Notes under the pieces: generated by a model
The model's input: the letters and a program-made list of their open reading frames with translations, nothing else
What the model was told of the DNA's origin: nothing
Database searches by the model: none
Part shown: positions 5,778 through 13,804 of the stretch, in pieces
How the letters are laid out: every line of letters starts with the position of its first letter
Position numbering within the stretch: the first letter of the stretch is position 1
DNA from: Candidatus Kapaibacterium sp.
GTDB taxonomy: Bacteria > Bacteroidota > Ignavibacteria > Kapaibacteriales > UBA2268
DNA: 24,229 nucleotides
Reading direction: 5' to 3'
Assembly (NCBI GenBank): GCA_028691175.1
Contig: JAQUZU010000016.1
Coordinates: 1-24,229 of the forward strand
Position numbers and translations under genes: made by a program

Positions 5778-7052
5778 ATGGAAACTACAGATTATAAAGA
5801 AAAATTACCCGATTTTATCGACGGACTTCTTTCGCGTGAAGAAGAAAAAGCAATGTATGCCGAACTCGCCGTAAATGACGAACTCCTTACGGAATATAAA
5901 GTTGTGAAGTCGATACTTGATACTGCTGCGAGCAGCAGCGGGACGTTTGCGCCGAGTGCCGCGCTGACTAATTCCGTTTTTGCGGCTGTCGGAATCGAGG
6001 GTGCCACGCCTACTCCGTTTTTTCGGAAAATTATTCAGCCGAAATATGCTCTGCACTATTTTGTACCGCTTGCCGCGTCATTTGCGTTGATTTTTGCAGT
6101 TCTATGGAATAATAAAGGTGAAAAAGTATCCGAGCCGAGCGAAAACAAAACTCAAATTGCGAGCACGGAAACTGTTCCCGCCGCCCCTGCAATCTCCGAA
6201 GAATCAAAACTTACAACATATAATAAAGAGTCGCTTCCGCCTCGCGAAAAAATTTTCACTCAAATGAAAGAGGAAAATCCTCCGCAAGAAAATGCTGACC
6301 TTGCAGTGAACAGCGTAGAGCCGGATTTGAATATGGTTTCGTCGAGCGATTTCGCGGCTGACGAGTATGTCGATGAGGATTTCGATGAATTTGCAGAATA
6401 TGAAAGCGATTACCTGCTTGCAAGCCATAATTTCGAGAACAATTTTTATACAGTGCGTTCGCCGCAGCTGACTATGGCAAATTCAAATTTCGGATTTTTG
6501 CCGGGACATTTCGATCCGGACGAGGTAACGTGTCAGCATTTTTTCAATAACGATAATTTCGTCGTTGAACTTAAGAATGCAATATATTTCGACGCGGAAA
6601 ATAAATCCGCTCCGTCGGCAAAATTTAATAATCTCTGCGTAGATGTTATGTATAAAGTAAACAAACATTTATTTGTAGGAGTAGATTTGCGCGACGAGTC
6701 TTTCACTGTAGAAAGTGTTCCGCCGGAGGGAATAGAGACGTTCCCGATAAAAAGCAACTTTAATTCCGACGAAAACATGGTAGATTTAAACGTTACTTCT
6801 GTGGGAGTTATTGTCCGCTATATTATACCGTTGCGTTACAAATCGCTTCAGCCGGTCGCCGATTTGGTTGCGGCAAAATGCAGCAAAGGTGTCGTTTGTC
6901 GCGGTGGTGTTGCCCTGTCCTACGCTCCGTCGAACGGCATATCTTTTACTCTCGGCATCGAATACAGCAATTTAATTTATAAAGATGGCTATGATTATGC
7001 AAGCACTGCACCGAAATACGGCATAAATTACGGCATTGCGTATAACTTTTAG
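5778..7052 (+). CDS. Anti-sigma-like membrane protein with barrel-like C-terminal domain
   Basis: From the ATG at 5778 the protein has 424 residues; a GTG at 5772, overlapping the sigma stop, would add two. Residues 1-75 are acidic and helical (KLPDFIDGLLSREEEKAMYA), like the N-terminal anti-sigma domains encoded next to ECF factors, but without a zinc-binding HxxxCxxC motif. One transmembrane segment (about 91-110, ALHYFVPLAASFALIFAVLW) follows. Then comes a long acidic, low-complexity linker (about 111-210). The C-terminal region (about 220-424) has alternating amphipathic strands, for example LFVGVDLRDESFTV and VNLTSVGVIVRYIIPL-like segments, and ends YGINYGIAYNF with the terminal Phe typical of outer membrane beta-barrels. 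Role inferred: inner-membrane regulator of the upstream sigma factor whose distal domain may sense the envelope. The barrel assignment is from strand pattern only. Confidence 0.72.
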   Translation: METTDYKEKLPDFIDGLLSREEEKAMYAELAVNDELLTEYKVVKSILDTAASSSGTFAPSAALTNSVFAAVGIEGATPTPFFRKIIQPKYALHYFVPLAASFALIFAVLWNNKGEKVSEPSENKTQIASTETVPAAPAISEESKLTTYNKESLPPREKIFTQMKEENPPQENADLAVNSVEPDLNMVSSSDFAADEYVDEDFDEFAEYESDYLLASHNFENNFYTVRSPQLTMANSNFGFLPGHFDPDEVTCQHFFNNDNFVVELKNAIYFDAENKSAPSAKFNNLCVDVMYKVNKHLFVGVDLRDESFTVESVPPEGIETFPIKSNFNSDENMVDLNVTSVGVIVRYIIPLRYKSLQPVADLVAAKCSKGVVCRGGVALSYAPSNGISFTLGIEYSNLIYKDGYDYASTAPKYGINYGIAYNF

Positions 7053-7121
7053 CGAAAATTTTGGGCAAAAGTGCCTCTTCCGCAGTAATAATCCATATAT
7101 GGATACCTCTTGTATTTCCTT

Positions 7122-7140
7122 CCTCGTTTCGCGTACGAGG
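7122..7140. other. Small hairpin between the anti-sigma-like gene and the PKD-like gene
   Basis: CCTCGT (7122-7127) and ACGAGG (7135-7140) can form a 6-bp stem with a 7-base loop in the 157-base gap 7053-7209. No T-run follows, so it is not a standard terminator. The gap also contains the palindrome CCATATATGG. Transcription may well continue into the next gene. Confidence 0.3.
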
Positions 7141-7209
7141 CATTAAAAGCATTATTCTCTGATTGCGTTTGCAAATGAGGAAGAAATTCGTTAATTTGCA
7201 GTCTTATTT

Positions 7210-8706
7210 GTGCAAAAAAAATTTTGGAATTTGAATTTGTGCTTTTGCAATAGCGTAATAATATCCGCAATCCTAACGATTTTATGTACCGCAAACGTGT
7301 GTTTTGCCGGCGAAATTCTCGGCAATTCAACGGTTTGTGCGGGGGATACATGCATATATGCTACAAATTCTGTTGGCGAAATTTCGTGGAAAGTCGTTGG
7401 TGGCGAAATCGTCGAATTGCCGGAAATTGCAAACTCTGAGGTTGCCGTAGTCTGGAATTTGGTTGGCGAGTGTAGCGTAAGTTTTAATTCGGTAGACGAT
7501 TCTGCGACTATCAATATTACTTCGTTCCGCAGACCTGAAGCACGAATTTTCGGGCCGGTTCTCTCCTGCCGATATTCGGAAGACCGCTTTTACTATAAAT
7601 CCGACAACAAAAATTTGAAAATCCGCTGGGACGTGGCGAACGGTCTCGTGCAGACGCCGTTGGATGCCGATACAATTTTTGTGGTCTGGAATTATTCCGG
7701 CACAGGCTATATAACGCTGTATGCAGAAAACGAAAACGGCTGTGTCGATACCATGTATCATTATATTGCAGTTAATGAAACTGCTTCCCCGCAAGTATAT
7801 GGAAATACAATTGCCTGCGTCGGTTTCCTCGAGGATTATTACACGCCGAAACAGTCGGTTTTGCGCTATAAATGGGAGGCAAGCAACGCACATTTTATCG
7901 GACCGGACAACATCGATGATGTATCGATTATCTGGGATTCGGTCGGAGTGCAGGAACTGACTCTTACAGTTACAAATTCTGCCTCCGGATGTGAAGCCGT
8001 ATACAAAAAATCGGTAGATGTTAGTTATATTCCGCAAGCGCGGATTTCCGATTTTCCGGACATCTGCATGAGTAGCGAAAAATTTGTGCTCTATGGCGGC
8101 GAGCCTGCCGGCGGATATTATTCCGGCAATTGGGTTACCGATGGGCAATTTATGACTTCCGCTGCCGGACCCGGCGAGCATGAAATCTACTATAACCGAA
8201 TGAATGCTGCCGGCTGTATTGGGTCGGATACGGCCAAAATTGTAGTTCGAAGTACTCCCGCAGCACCGAAAATCGAACTGACAGATAATGTTTTATATGC
8301 GAAATCTACAGCCGAAGAGATTCAGTGGTATCTCGACGGATATAAAATTCCGGGCGCGGCTTCGCTAATGCATAAGCCGGAACAAACCGGAACTTACACC
8401 GCAGTTGCCGGAAATTATTACGGCTGCACTTCGCCACAATCAAATAAAATTTCGATTGATATGTCAGGCGTTGCTGAAGATACTGGCGTGAAAATTTTGC
8501 ACTCGGATACGCAGATTATAGTCGAAAGCGACGAAACTGTCGCACGCTATCGTCTTTGCGGAATTGCCGGCGACGAACTTGCAAGCGGTGTGGCTTGGGC
8601 AAATACTTTTGCGGTGCCGGTTCAGAATATCGGGGCACAAGCCTGCTTTTTGCTGCTATATCGTGCGAATGGCACTATGTCGCATAAAATCAAGGTATTA
8701 CGTTGA
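7210..8706 (+). CDS. Secreted PKD-like repeat protein with probable T9SS sorting domain
   Basis: The 498-residue product has a signal peptide (hydrophobic stretch about 16-33, cleavage near VCFAG). Several immunoglobulin/PKD-like repeats follow, each opening with a short Cys-containing strand (GNSTVCAGDTCIY, GPVLSCRYSEDRFYY, GNTIACVGFLEDYY) and ending in a W-N/D-x-V/S-G type strand (VVWNLVGECSVSF, VVWNYSGTGYITL, IIWDSVGVQELTL). Residues about 420-498 form a separate C-terminal domain ending MSHKIKVLR, similar in layout to type A T9SS sorting domains. So it is probably exported by Sec, carried across the outer membrane by T9SS and displayed or released. The best start in this frame is a GTG at 7210 without a Shine-Dalgarno; see findings for an A8 tract and an alternative ATG. 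Its stop overlaps tatC by 3 bases. Substrate unknown. Confidence 0.78.
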   Translation: MQKKFWNLNLCFCNSVIISAILTILCTANVCFAGEILGNSTVCAGDTCIYATNSVGEISWKVVGGEIVELPEIANSEVAVVWNLVGECSVSFNSVDDSATINITSFRRPEARIFGPVLSCRYSEDRFYYKSDNKNLKIRWDVANGLVQTPLDADTIFVVWNYSGTGYITLYAENENGCVDTMYHYIAVNETASPQVYGNTIACVGFLEDYYTPKQSVLRYKWEASNAHFIGPDNIDDVSIIWDSVGVQELTLTVTNSASGCEAVYKKSVDVSYIPQARISDFPDICMSSEKFVLYGGEPAGGYYSGNWVTDGQFMTSAAGPGEHEIYYNRMNAAGCIGSDTAKIVVRSTPAAPKIELTDNVLYAKSTAEEIQWYLDGYKIPGAASLMHKPEQTGTYTAVAGNYYGCTSPQSNKISIDMSGVAEDTGVKILHSDTQIIVESDETVARYRLCGIAGDELASGVAWANTFAVPVQNIGAQACFLLLYRANGTMSHKIKVLR

Positions 8707-9470
8707 AATTTAAGAAAGAAAAAACCGACTCCGAAGCTTCCGAGATGAGTTTCTTCGACCACTTGGGCGAGTTGCGAAAACGAATAATTTACGCACTTAT
8801 CGGAGTGGCACTCGGGTGCATTATTGCGGGTTCGTTTATAGATTTCATAATGAATAAAATCCTTCTCGCCCCGGCTACAAATGTACATCTTGTATTGCAA
8901 AATCTGCGTCCGTTCGGTCAGCCGTTTCTATATTTTAAGACGATTCTGATTTGCGGGATAATTCTGTCTATACCGCTGATATTATTTCAGTTATGGAAGT
9001 TTATCGCTCCGGGACTTTACGAAAACGAACGCCGCTGGGCAGGGAAAATTACATTTTTTACGTCGATCTGCTTTTTCTGCGGAGTAGCGTTTTCATATTT
9101 TGTGATGATCCCGTCGATGCTTTCTTTCGCGCAATCTTTTGGCTCCGCCGCAATTGCGAATAACATAGACATAAACGAATATTTCGGCTTTATAACGATG
9201 ATTTTGCTCGCTTCGGGCATTATGTTCGAGATGCCGATGCTTGCGTTTGTGTTGGCGAAATTCGGAATAGTCCGCGCCCGGACGCTTTCGCGCTACCGTC
9301 GGCATTCGGTTGTTGTGATTTTGATTCTCGCTGCGGTGCTTACTCCTACTCCGGACCCGATCAGCCAGTTGATATTTGCCGCACCGCTGTTCATTTTGTA
9401 TGAAATCAGTATTTTGGTTGCTAAAATTGTGCAACCAAAAGAAATAATCCAATCAGACGAAAAACAATGA
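8703..9470 (+). CDS. tatC: Sec-independent protein translocase TatC
   Basis: TatC is the multi-spanning receptor of the twin-arginine translocase, which exports folded proteins across the inner membrane. The 255-residue product has the signature MSFFDHLGELRKRIIYA at the N-terminus, FQLWKFIAPGLYENERRW in the middle, and AAVLTPTPDPISQLIFAAPL near the end, with six predicted membrane spans. Two starts are possible. A TTG at 8703 overlaps the previous stop (TTGA), while an ATG at 8745 gives the usual family start MSFFDHL. I list the longer form because the overlap suggests coupling, but the ATG is equally credible. No tatA or tatB is seen in the window. It overlaps the following lipoprotein gene by 4 bases (ATGA). 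Confidence 0.96.
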   Translation: MKFKKEKTDSEASEMSFFDHLGELRKRIIYALIGVALGCIIAGSFIDFIMNKILLAPATNVHLVLQNLRPFGQPFLYFKTILICGIILSIPLILFQLWKFIAPGLYENERRWAGKITFFTSICFFCGVAFSYFVMIPSMLSFAQSFGSAAIANNIDINEYFGFITMILLASGIMFEMPMLAFVLAKFGIVRARTLSRYRRHSVVVILILAAVLTPTPDPISQLIFAAPLFILYEISILVAKIVQPKEIIQSDEKQ

Positions 9471-10774
9471 TGAAAAATATATCTAAATATCTGCTAATTT
9501 CCTTTGTGATATGCTTGCTTGGCACATCTTGCAATAAAAACAGTAATCAGCCCGAGACGGAAAATCCGGCTCTCGACGAGGCAAACCGCATGTTTTTGCG
9601 CTATGATGCGATGACGAATACCGAAAAACTCGAGCACCTCGACTTGCTCGATTCGTGCATTGCTAATTTAGACGACGTTTTGAAAAAATATCCGAATAAT
9701 GCCGCCGCAAATTATCTGATGGGTTATGCGCTCGAACGAAAAGAAAATGGCGGTACTACTGTGCTGAACTTTGAGTTGATTGACCGCAGCAAAACCGAAA
9801 AAATTTCGAAATATTTCGAAAAAGCGATAACGGACACGAAGTTTCTCCCGGACTATAAGCAGAGCCAATACAGCAAAATTACGGTTTTGTGGGATAATCT
9901 CGCTCTGAATTACAGTTTGAAAGGAAAGCCTGATTCGGCAGCTGTTGCTATGGAACATTGCCGCGAAATCGGCGGCTTGCGTCCGGCAAATCTCGAATAT
10001 GCTGAAAATATTCTGAAAAATCTCCCGCCGAATGCAATTCTTATCGTAGATACGGATCTGGAGACTGCCTGCCTCCGCTATCTTCAATATATTAAAGGGC
10101 TTAGGCAAGATGTTTCGGTGTTGAATTATCTGCTTTTCGATTATCAGTGGTATGCAAAATGGATCAGTTTCCCGATAAATCTCACTGCACCGGTCGAAAC
10201 CGAACTCAGTGATACGGATTTATACGGCTTATATACCGGCTTAACCGAGGATAAACGCACGCAGACAATTGCCGGAATCGAAGTTACTCCGAAGGGTAGT
10301 GGAAAGTCGCAGGACGGCAAAGCCGAGGTCTCGATTAACGATAAAATAGTGCTCGCGGTGATTGATAAAAATTTGCGGCGTCGCCCGATTTGCTTTTCGA
10401 TTACTGCCGCGAAACATGTTCCGTATTCTACCGGATTTGCCGAATATATTGCTCTGCACGGGTTGATTGCCGAACTTCATACAGAGAAAATTTCGCTTTC
10501 GAAATCTGTTGCCGGCGATGAAATTTCGGACATGTTGCTGAATCGTTTTCAATTTGATAAATTTATGTCCGGCTCTGCCCGGCTTGATCGCGATGTGATG
10601 TTTATCGAACTAAATTATCGATTTGTTTTCTCGCAAGAACTGTTCTATTTCAGCGAATTTGCGAGCGATAAATCCGGTGCAAAAGCGATTATCGGGAAAT
10701 TCGACGCAGTCTTTCCGCCGTCGCATTTTCCGCGTACAAAAGAAGAAACCGCGATTCTTAAAAAGTTGAAATAA
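9467..10774 (+). CDS. Lipoprotein with helical/TPR-like and DUF2723-like segments
   Basis: The 435-residue protein overlaps the tatC stop by 4 bases. It opens with a lipoprotein-type signal (ISFVICLLGTSC, Cys22), relaxed relative to the strict lipobox. Residues about 60-180 are helical with TPR-like character (LDSCIANLDDVLKKYPNNAA, NYSLKGKPDSAAVAMEHC). Residues about 181-235 (NILKNLPPNAILIVDTDLET, YLQYIKGLRQDVSVLNYLLF, DYQWYAKWI) resemble the segment after the membrane part of DUF2723 proteins, which are putative membrane glycosyltransferases. Here there is no membrane-embedded domain, so this is a free-standing version. Residues about 375-425 may be another helical repeat. Function unknown; location probably the periplasmic face of an envelope membrane. 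The DUF2723 resemblance is from memory of the motif. Confidence 0.65.
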   Translation: MMKNISKYLLISFVICLLGTSCNKNSNQPETENPALDEANRMFLRYDAMTNTEKLEHLDLLDSCIANLDDVLKKYPNNAAANYLMGYALERKENGGTTVLNFELIDRSKTEKISKYFEKAITDTKFLPDYKQSQYSKITVLWDNLALNYSLKGKPDSAAVAMEHCREIGGLRPANLEYAENILKNLPPNAILIVDTDLETACLRYLQYIKGLRQDVSVLNYLLFDYQWYAKWISFPINLTAPVETELSDTDLYGLYTGLTEDKRTQTIAGIEVTPKGSGKSQDGKAEVSINDKIVLAVIDKNLRRRPICFSITAAKHVPYSTGFAEYIALHGLIAELHTEKISLSKSVAGDEISDMLLNRFQFDKFMSGSARLDRDVMFIELNYRFVFSQELFYFSEFASDKSGAKAIIGKFDAVFPPSHFPRTKEETAILKKLK

Positions 10775-10776
10775 AA

Positions 10777-10803
10777 AAATGGGCAGATTTTATCCGCCCA
10801 TTT
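10777..10803. terminator. Bidirectional terminator between convergent genes
   Basis: AAATGGGC-A-GAT / ATC-C-GCCCATTT forms a hairpin with one A/C mismatch and a TTT loop. An A-run precedes it and ATTTGAAAAATTT follows, so it may serve both the plus-strand lipoprotein gene (stop 10774) and the minus-strand oxidoreductase gene (stop 10834). The GGGCAGATTT...ATCCGCCC core is nearly identical to the hairpin at 3905-3935. Confidence 0.8.
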
Positions 10804-10833
10804 GAAAAATTTATTAATTAAAATTCGTGTCTG

Positions 10834-12969
10834 TTAGATTAATATTTCTCTCTTTTCGTTTATCGATTCGAGGGCGGCGATTGTGCAAAGCGTAACCGCA
10901 CGAATTGAATCATAGCCGATCGGCATCGGCGAGCCGTTCGAGATTGCTTTTATCGTGGCGGCAATTTCTTCGTTGTGTCCTTTTTTGCCGTCGAATTTCT
11001 GAATTTTTGTGCGTCCTGCACGAATTAATTTTACCTCGTTGAAGTTGTCCATTACGGCTGTTGCTCCTTGGCAGAAGACTTCGCAATATTCTTTCGCAAA
11101 ACTTGTGTCGCCGTTTGCGTAGTATTCAAGGCAACCGACCGAGCCATCAGAAAATTTAATTACTAGAGTAGAGTTGTCGTAGTTATAGTCTGCGGCATTT
11201 CCGGAGCCGAGCGAATATGCGAACACACTTACCGGCAATGCACCGGTCATAAACGCCATGCAGTCGATGAAATGGCAGCCCTCGCCGATGATTCGCCCGA
11301 AGCCCTGATCCGGCTGATAGAGCCAGTTTGTTGGAGGTAAGGCTCCGGCATTCACTCGATATGAAATGTTCATCGGGTCGGTTCTGTCGGTGAAAAACTG
11401 TTTCATTGCTTTAAACGGAGCGGAAAAGCGCCGGTTGAATCCTACCATTACCTGCCCATTGTGTGCGGCGATTGCAGAGTCTATTTTGGCAAGTTGCTCG
11501 CGAGAAACGCAAAGCGGTTTTTCTACATAAACCGGCTTGCCGGAGTTGACGGCGTCAAGCACCATTTCGGCGTGAAGATTGTGGCGTGTGGCACAAAATA
11601 CGGCGTTAACGTCTTTATTCGCAATTATGCCGTGCGAGTCGGTTGAACTGATTGCAAAACCAAATTTCTTTGCGACGGATTGTGCATTTACCGGCGTTGC
11701 AGTCGAAACTGCGATTAACTCGGCACCGGCTTTTTGAAGTGCCGGAATCAAATAATTTTGTCCGAAAATCCCCGCACCGAGAAATCCGACTTTAACTTTG
11801 CCGGTTGCTTTTGGTGTGCTGATGCGGACATCGCGTGCGATTTCGTTCTTAGATTCAGAATATTTAAGCAATATTCCGAGAAACTTTTCGCCGGTTTTGC
11901 CGGTAACAATTTTATATGCTTCGGCGGCCTGTTTAATGTCGAAAGTGTGCGTGGTGAGTTCGGCGACGTTGAGTTTTTTATCGTTCATGAGCGAAACAAT
12001 TGCCTGCATGTTGCGATTTTCAGTCCAGCGAACGAATCCCGCCGGATAGTCTTGTCCGAGAACTTCGTAATTTGCATCATAACGTCCCGGACCGTAGCTG
12101 CACGAAATGCGAAAATCAAGTTCTTTTTCGTAGAACGGCGAGCGGTTAAGCGTCATGCCGACGGCACCGACAACAACAACTTTTCCGCGTTTTCGGGCGA
12201 TTTTCATCGCTAAATCCACCGGACTGCTCGATGCGGTCGATGCTGTGATTATAACCGAGTCGAGTCCGTTTCCGCCGGAAAATGCCATGAAGTTTTTGAT
12301 ATTTTCGCTGCTTGAGGAGAAACACGCGTCGCATCCCGCGTGTTTGGCGGTTTCGAAAGTTGCCGGATCCAGATCGGCACCGACTACCCGGCAACCTGCG
12401 GCTTTCAGCAAGCGAACGGTAATTTGCCCGATTAAGCCAAGCCCGATGACGGCGATGCTTTCGCCGAGAGCAGGCTCTGCACGGCGGACGCCCTGCATTG
12501 CAATTGAACATACAGTCGTGTATGCTGCCTCTTCAAACGGTACAGCGTCCGGAATTCGGACGGCGAGGTGTTTCGGTACAGCGACAATTTCGCTATGGAC
12601 TGCGTAATTTGCCCCGGCGCAGGCGACGCGGTCGCCCGGCGCGAACTCCGGACATTTCGATTCGAGCACCACTCCGGCGGAACTGTAGCCGAGAGTTTTG
12701 TACGAGTCAAGTTTTGTTCGCACTTTGTTTATTGCAGCGAGGACACCTTCTTTTTTTACGAAATCGATAACGAGTTTGACGGCTTCCGGCTGCTTCTTCG
12801 CACGCGTAAGCATCGAACCCTGCGAGTTCGTAACGGAAGTTTTTTCCGTGCCGGCACTAATAAGCGAGAAACGATTGCGGACTAAAATGCCGTTCGGCGG
12901 GCACATCGGAGCCGGCAGCTCCATCACCTGCATTTCGCCTGTTTTCTGATATTGCACTACTTGAAGCAT
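10834..12969 (-). CDS. Bi-domain oxidoreductase: zinc-type dehydrogenase fused to Gfo/Idh/MocA domain
   Basis: The 711-residue protein joins two dehydrogenase modules. Residues 1-370 are a medium-chain dehydrogenase/reductase fold with Rossmann motif GLGLIG (176-181) and VVVVGAVG (264-271). Residues about 390-711 are a Gfo/Idh/MocA oxidoreductase with Rossmann motif GAGIFG (398-403) and the family's EKP motif (483-485; the lysine is catalytic in relatives). GEGCHFIDCMAF supplies the usual conserved histidine region. Fused proteins of this type occur in surface-polysaccharide gene clusters, where they are thought to act on sugars or sugar-linked substrates. No glycosyltransferase or polymerase is seen nearby, so the substrate is open. 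It stands alone on its strand, is convergent with the lipoprotein gene and divergent from hsp20. The start at 12969 has no strong Shine-Dalgarno. Confidence 0.86.
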   Translation of the reverse strand: MLQVVQYQKTGEMQVMELPAPMCPPNGILVRNRFSLISAGTEKTSVTNSQGSMLTRAKKQPEAVKLVIDFVKKEGVLAAINKVRTKLDSYKTLGYSSAGVVLESKCPEFAPGDRVACAGANYAVHSEIVAVPKHLAVRIPDAVPFEEAAYTTVCSIAMQGVRRAEPALGESIAVIGLGLIGQITVRLLKAAGCRVVGADLDPATFETAKHAGCDACFSSSSENIKNFMAFSGGNGLDSVIITASTASSSPVDLAMKIARKRGKVVVVGAVGMTLNRSPFYEKELDFRISCSYGPGRYDANYEVLGQDYPAGFVRWTENRNMQAIVSLMNDKKLNVAELTTHTFDIKQAAEAYKIVTGKTGEKFLGILLKYSESKNEIARDVRISTPKATGKVKVGFLGAGIFGQNYLIPALQKAGAELIAVSTATPVNAQSVAKKFGFAISSTDSHGIIANKDVNAVFCATRHNLHAEMVLDAVNSGKPVYVEKPLCVSREQLAKIDSAIAAHNGQVMVGFNRRFSAPFKAMKQFFTDRTDPMNISYRVNAGALPPTNWLYQPDQGFGRIIGEGCHFIDCMAFMTGALPVSVFAYSLGSGNAADYNYDNSTLVIKFSDGSVGCLEYYANGDTSFAKEYCEVFCQGATAVMDNFNEVKLIRAGRTKIQKFDGKKGHNEEIAATIKAISNGSPMPIGYDSIRAVTLCTIAALESINEKREILI

Positions 12970-13090
12970 ATTTATATTCTTCTTTATTTCAAATTCAATT
13001 ATGCAAAATTACGTAATTTGCACTGCGAAAACAAATTTAAATAATTGCAGCACAATAACCGCTTTGCATATTATGATTTTATGATGTGTG

Positions 13091-13217
13091 CTGACAAAAT
13101 GTCGCAACATGTGGCAGAAAAGTGGGACAAGATTTCATACATGACGACACGATGACTGACAGAATGTCGTTAATCGTGTCAAAGTGGCAGAAAATAAAGT
13201 TTGGCACGATATTAGTA
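13091..13217 (+). promoter_or_regulatory. Repeated upstream element and TGGCACG box before hsp20
   Basis: The intergenic stretch 12970-13314 holds no gene but clear structure. CTGACARAATGTCG occurs at 13091-13104 and 13156-13169, 65 bases apart; each is an imperfect TGACA-N3-TGTC palindrome. Each is followed by GTGGCAGAAAA (13111-13121 and 13184-13194). Then TTGGCACG occurs at 13201-13208, matching the -24 element of sigma-54 promoters. The expected -12 TTGC is poorly matched (TAGT at 13213-13216), so a sigma-54 promoter is possible but unproven. The layout suits a stress-induced promoter with two activator sites about six turns apart. Confidence 0.55.
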
Positions 13218-13314
13218 TATAGTAAGGCAAGTTCGCTTGAGAGACCGGATGAAAAAAGAAAACAAATTCAAACATAAAATTGTAAAACAAACTCAAAAGA
13301 TTGGAGAAATTGAA

Positions 13315-13752
13315 ATGACATACTTTAGAATCAACCCTTGGAAGTCCTTCGAACAGGCACAACGCAGATTTAATGAATTTGCAGGCGAAATCGAAAAAGG
13401 CGCTGTATTCGAATACGGCGGATTCAGCCCGAGAGCCGATATAGTAGAGGATAATAAAAATTATTATCTCGTATTGGAACTGCCGGGAATGGCAAAAGAA
13501 GACGTGAAAATCAGCGTCAGCGAAGACAGATTATTGACTGTGAAAGGCGAGAAAAAACCGACAGATAGTCGCGAAGCAAAATCAGTACTGCGTACCGAGC
13601 GAATGTTTGGCGAATTTAGCAGAGCATTCAGTATGCCGGATAACTTAGATCTCGAACACATTGCTGCGAAATTCGAAAATGGCGTCCTGCAGTTGGTTAT
13701 GCCGAAAATCGAACCTCCACAGCCGAAAGAAATTGAAATCAGCATTGACTAA
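13315..13752 (+). CDS. Small heat shock protein, Hsp20 family (copy 1)
   Basis: This is an ATP-independent holdase chaperone that binds unfolding proteins. The ATG at 13315 (145 residues) has GGAG 9 bases upstream and gives an N-terminus matching copy 2. An in-frame start at 13237 would add a basic, unrelated 26-residue piece. The alpha-crystallin domain spans about 38-138: FSPRADIVEDNKNYYLVLEL, PGMAKEDVKISVSEDRLLTV, then RMFGEFSRAFSMPDNLD and AKFENGVLQLVMPK. It lacks the classic C-terminal IxI but ends EIEISID, which may act similarly. Copy 2 follows after 52 bases. Control is probably through the repeated element at 13091-13217. Confidence 0.95.
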   Translation: MTYFRINPWKSFEQAQRRFNEFAGEIEKGAVFEYGGFSPRADIVEDNKNYYLVLELPGMAKEDVKISVSEDRLLTVKGEKKPTDSREAKSVLRTERMFGEFSRAFSMPDNLDLEHIAAKFENGVLQLVMPKIEPPQPKEIEISID

Positions 13753-13804
13753 GTGCTTTAAAATTAATTAATAATGTTAAACTAAAATATATAAGGAAAA
13801 TATC

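Noticed and set aside
7327..8181. 284-codon ORF on the minus strand opposite the PKD-like gene
   Set aside because: It is a shadow frame: no signal or domain. The plus strand carries a coherent secreted repeat protein across the same bases.
13237..13314. Earlier start for hsp20 copy 1 (adds 26 residues)
   Set aside because: The extension is basic and not seen in copy 2, and the later ATG has a well-placed GGAG.
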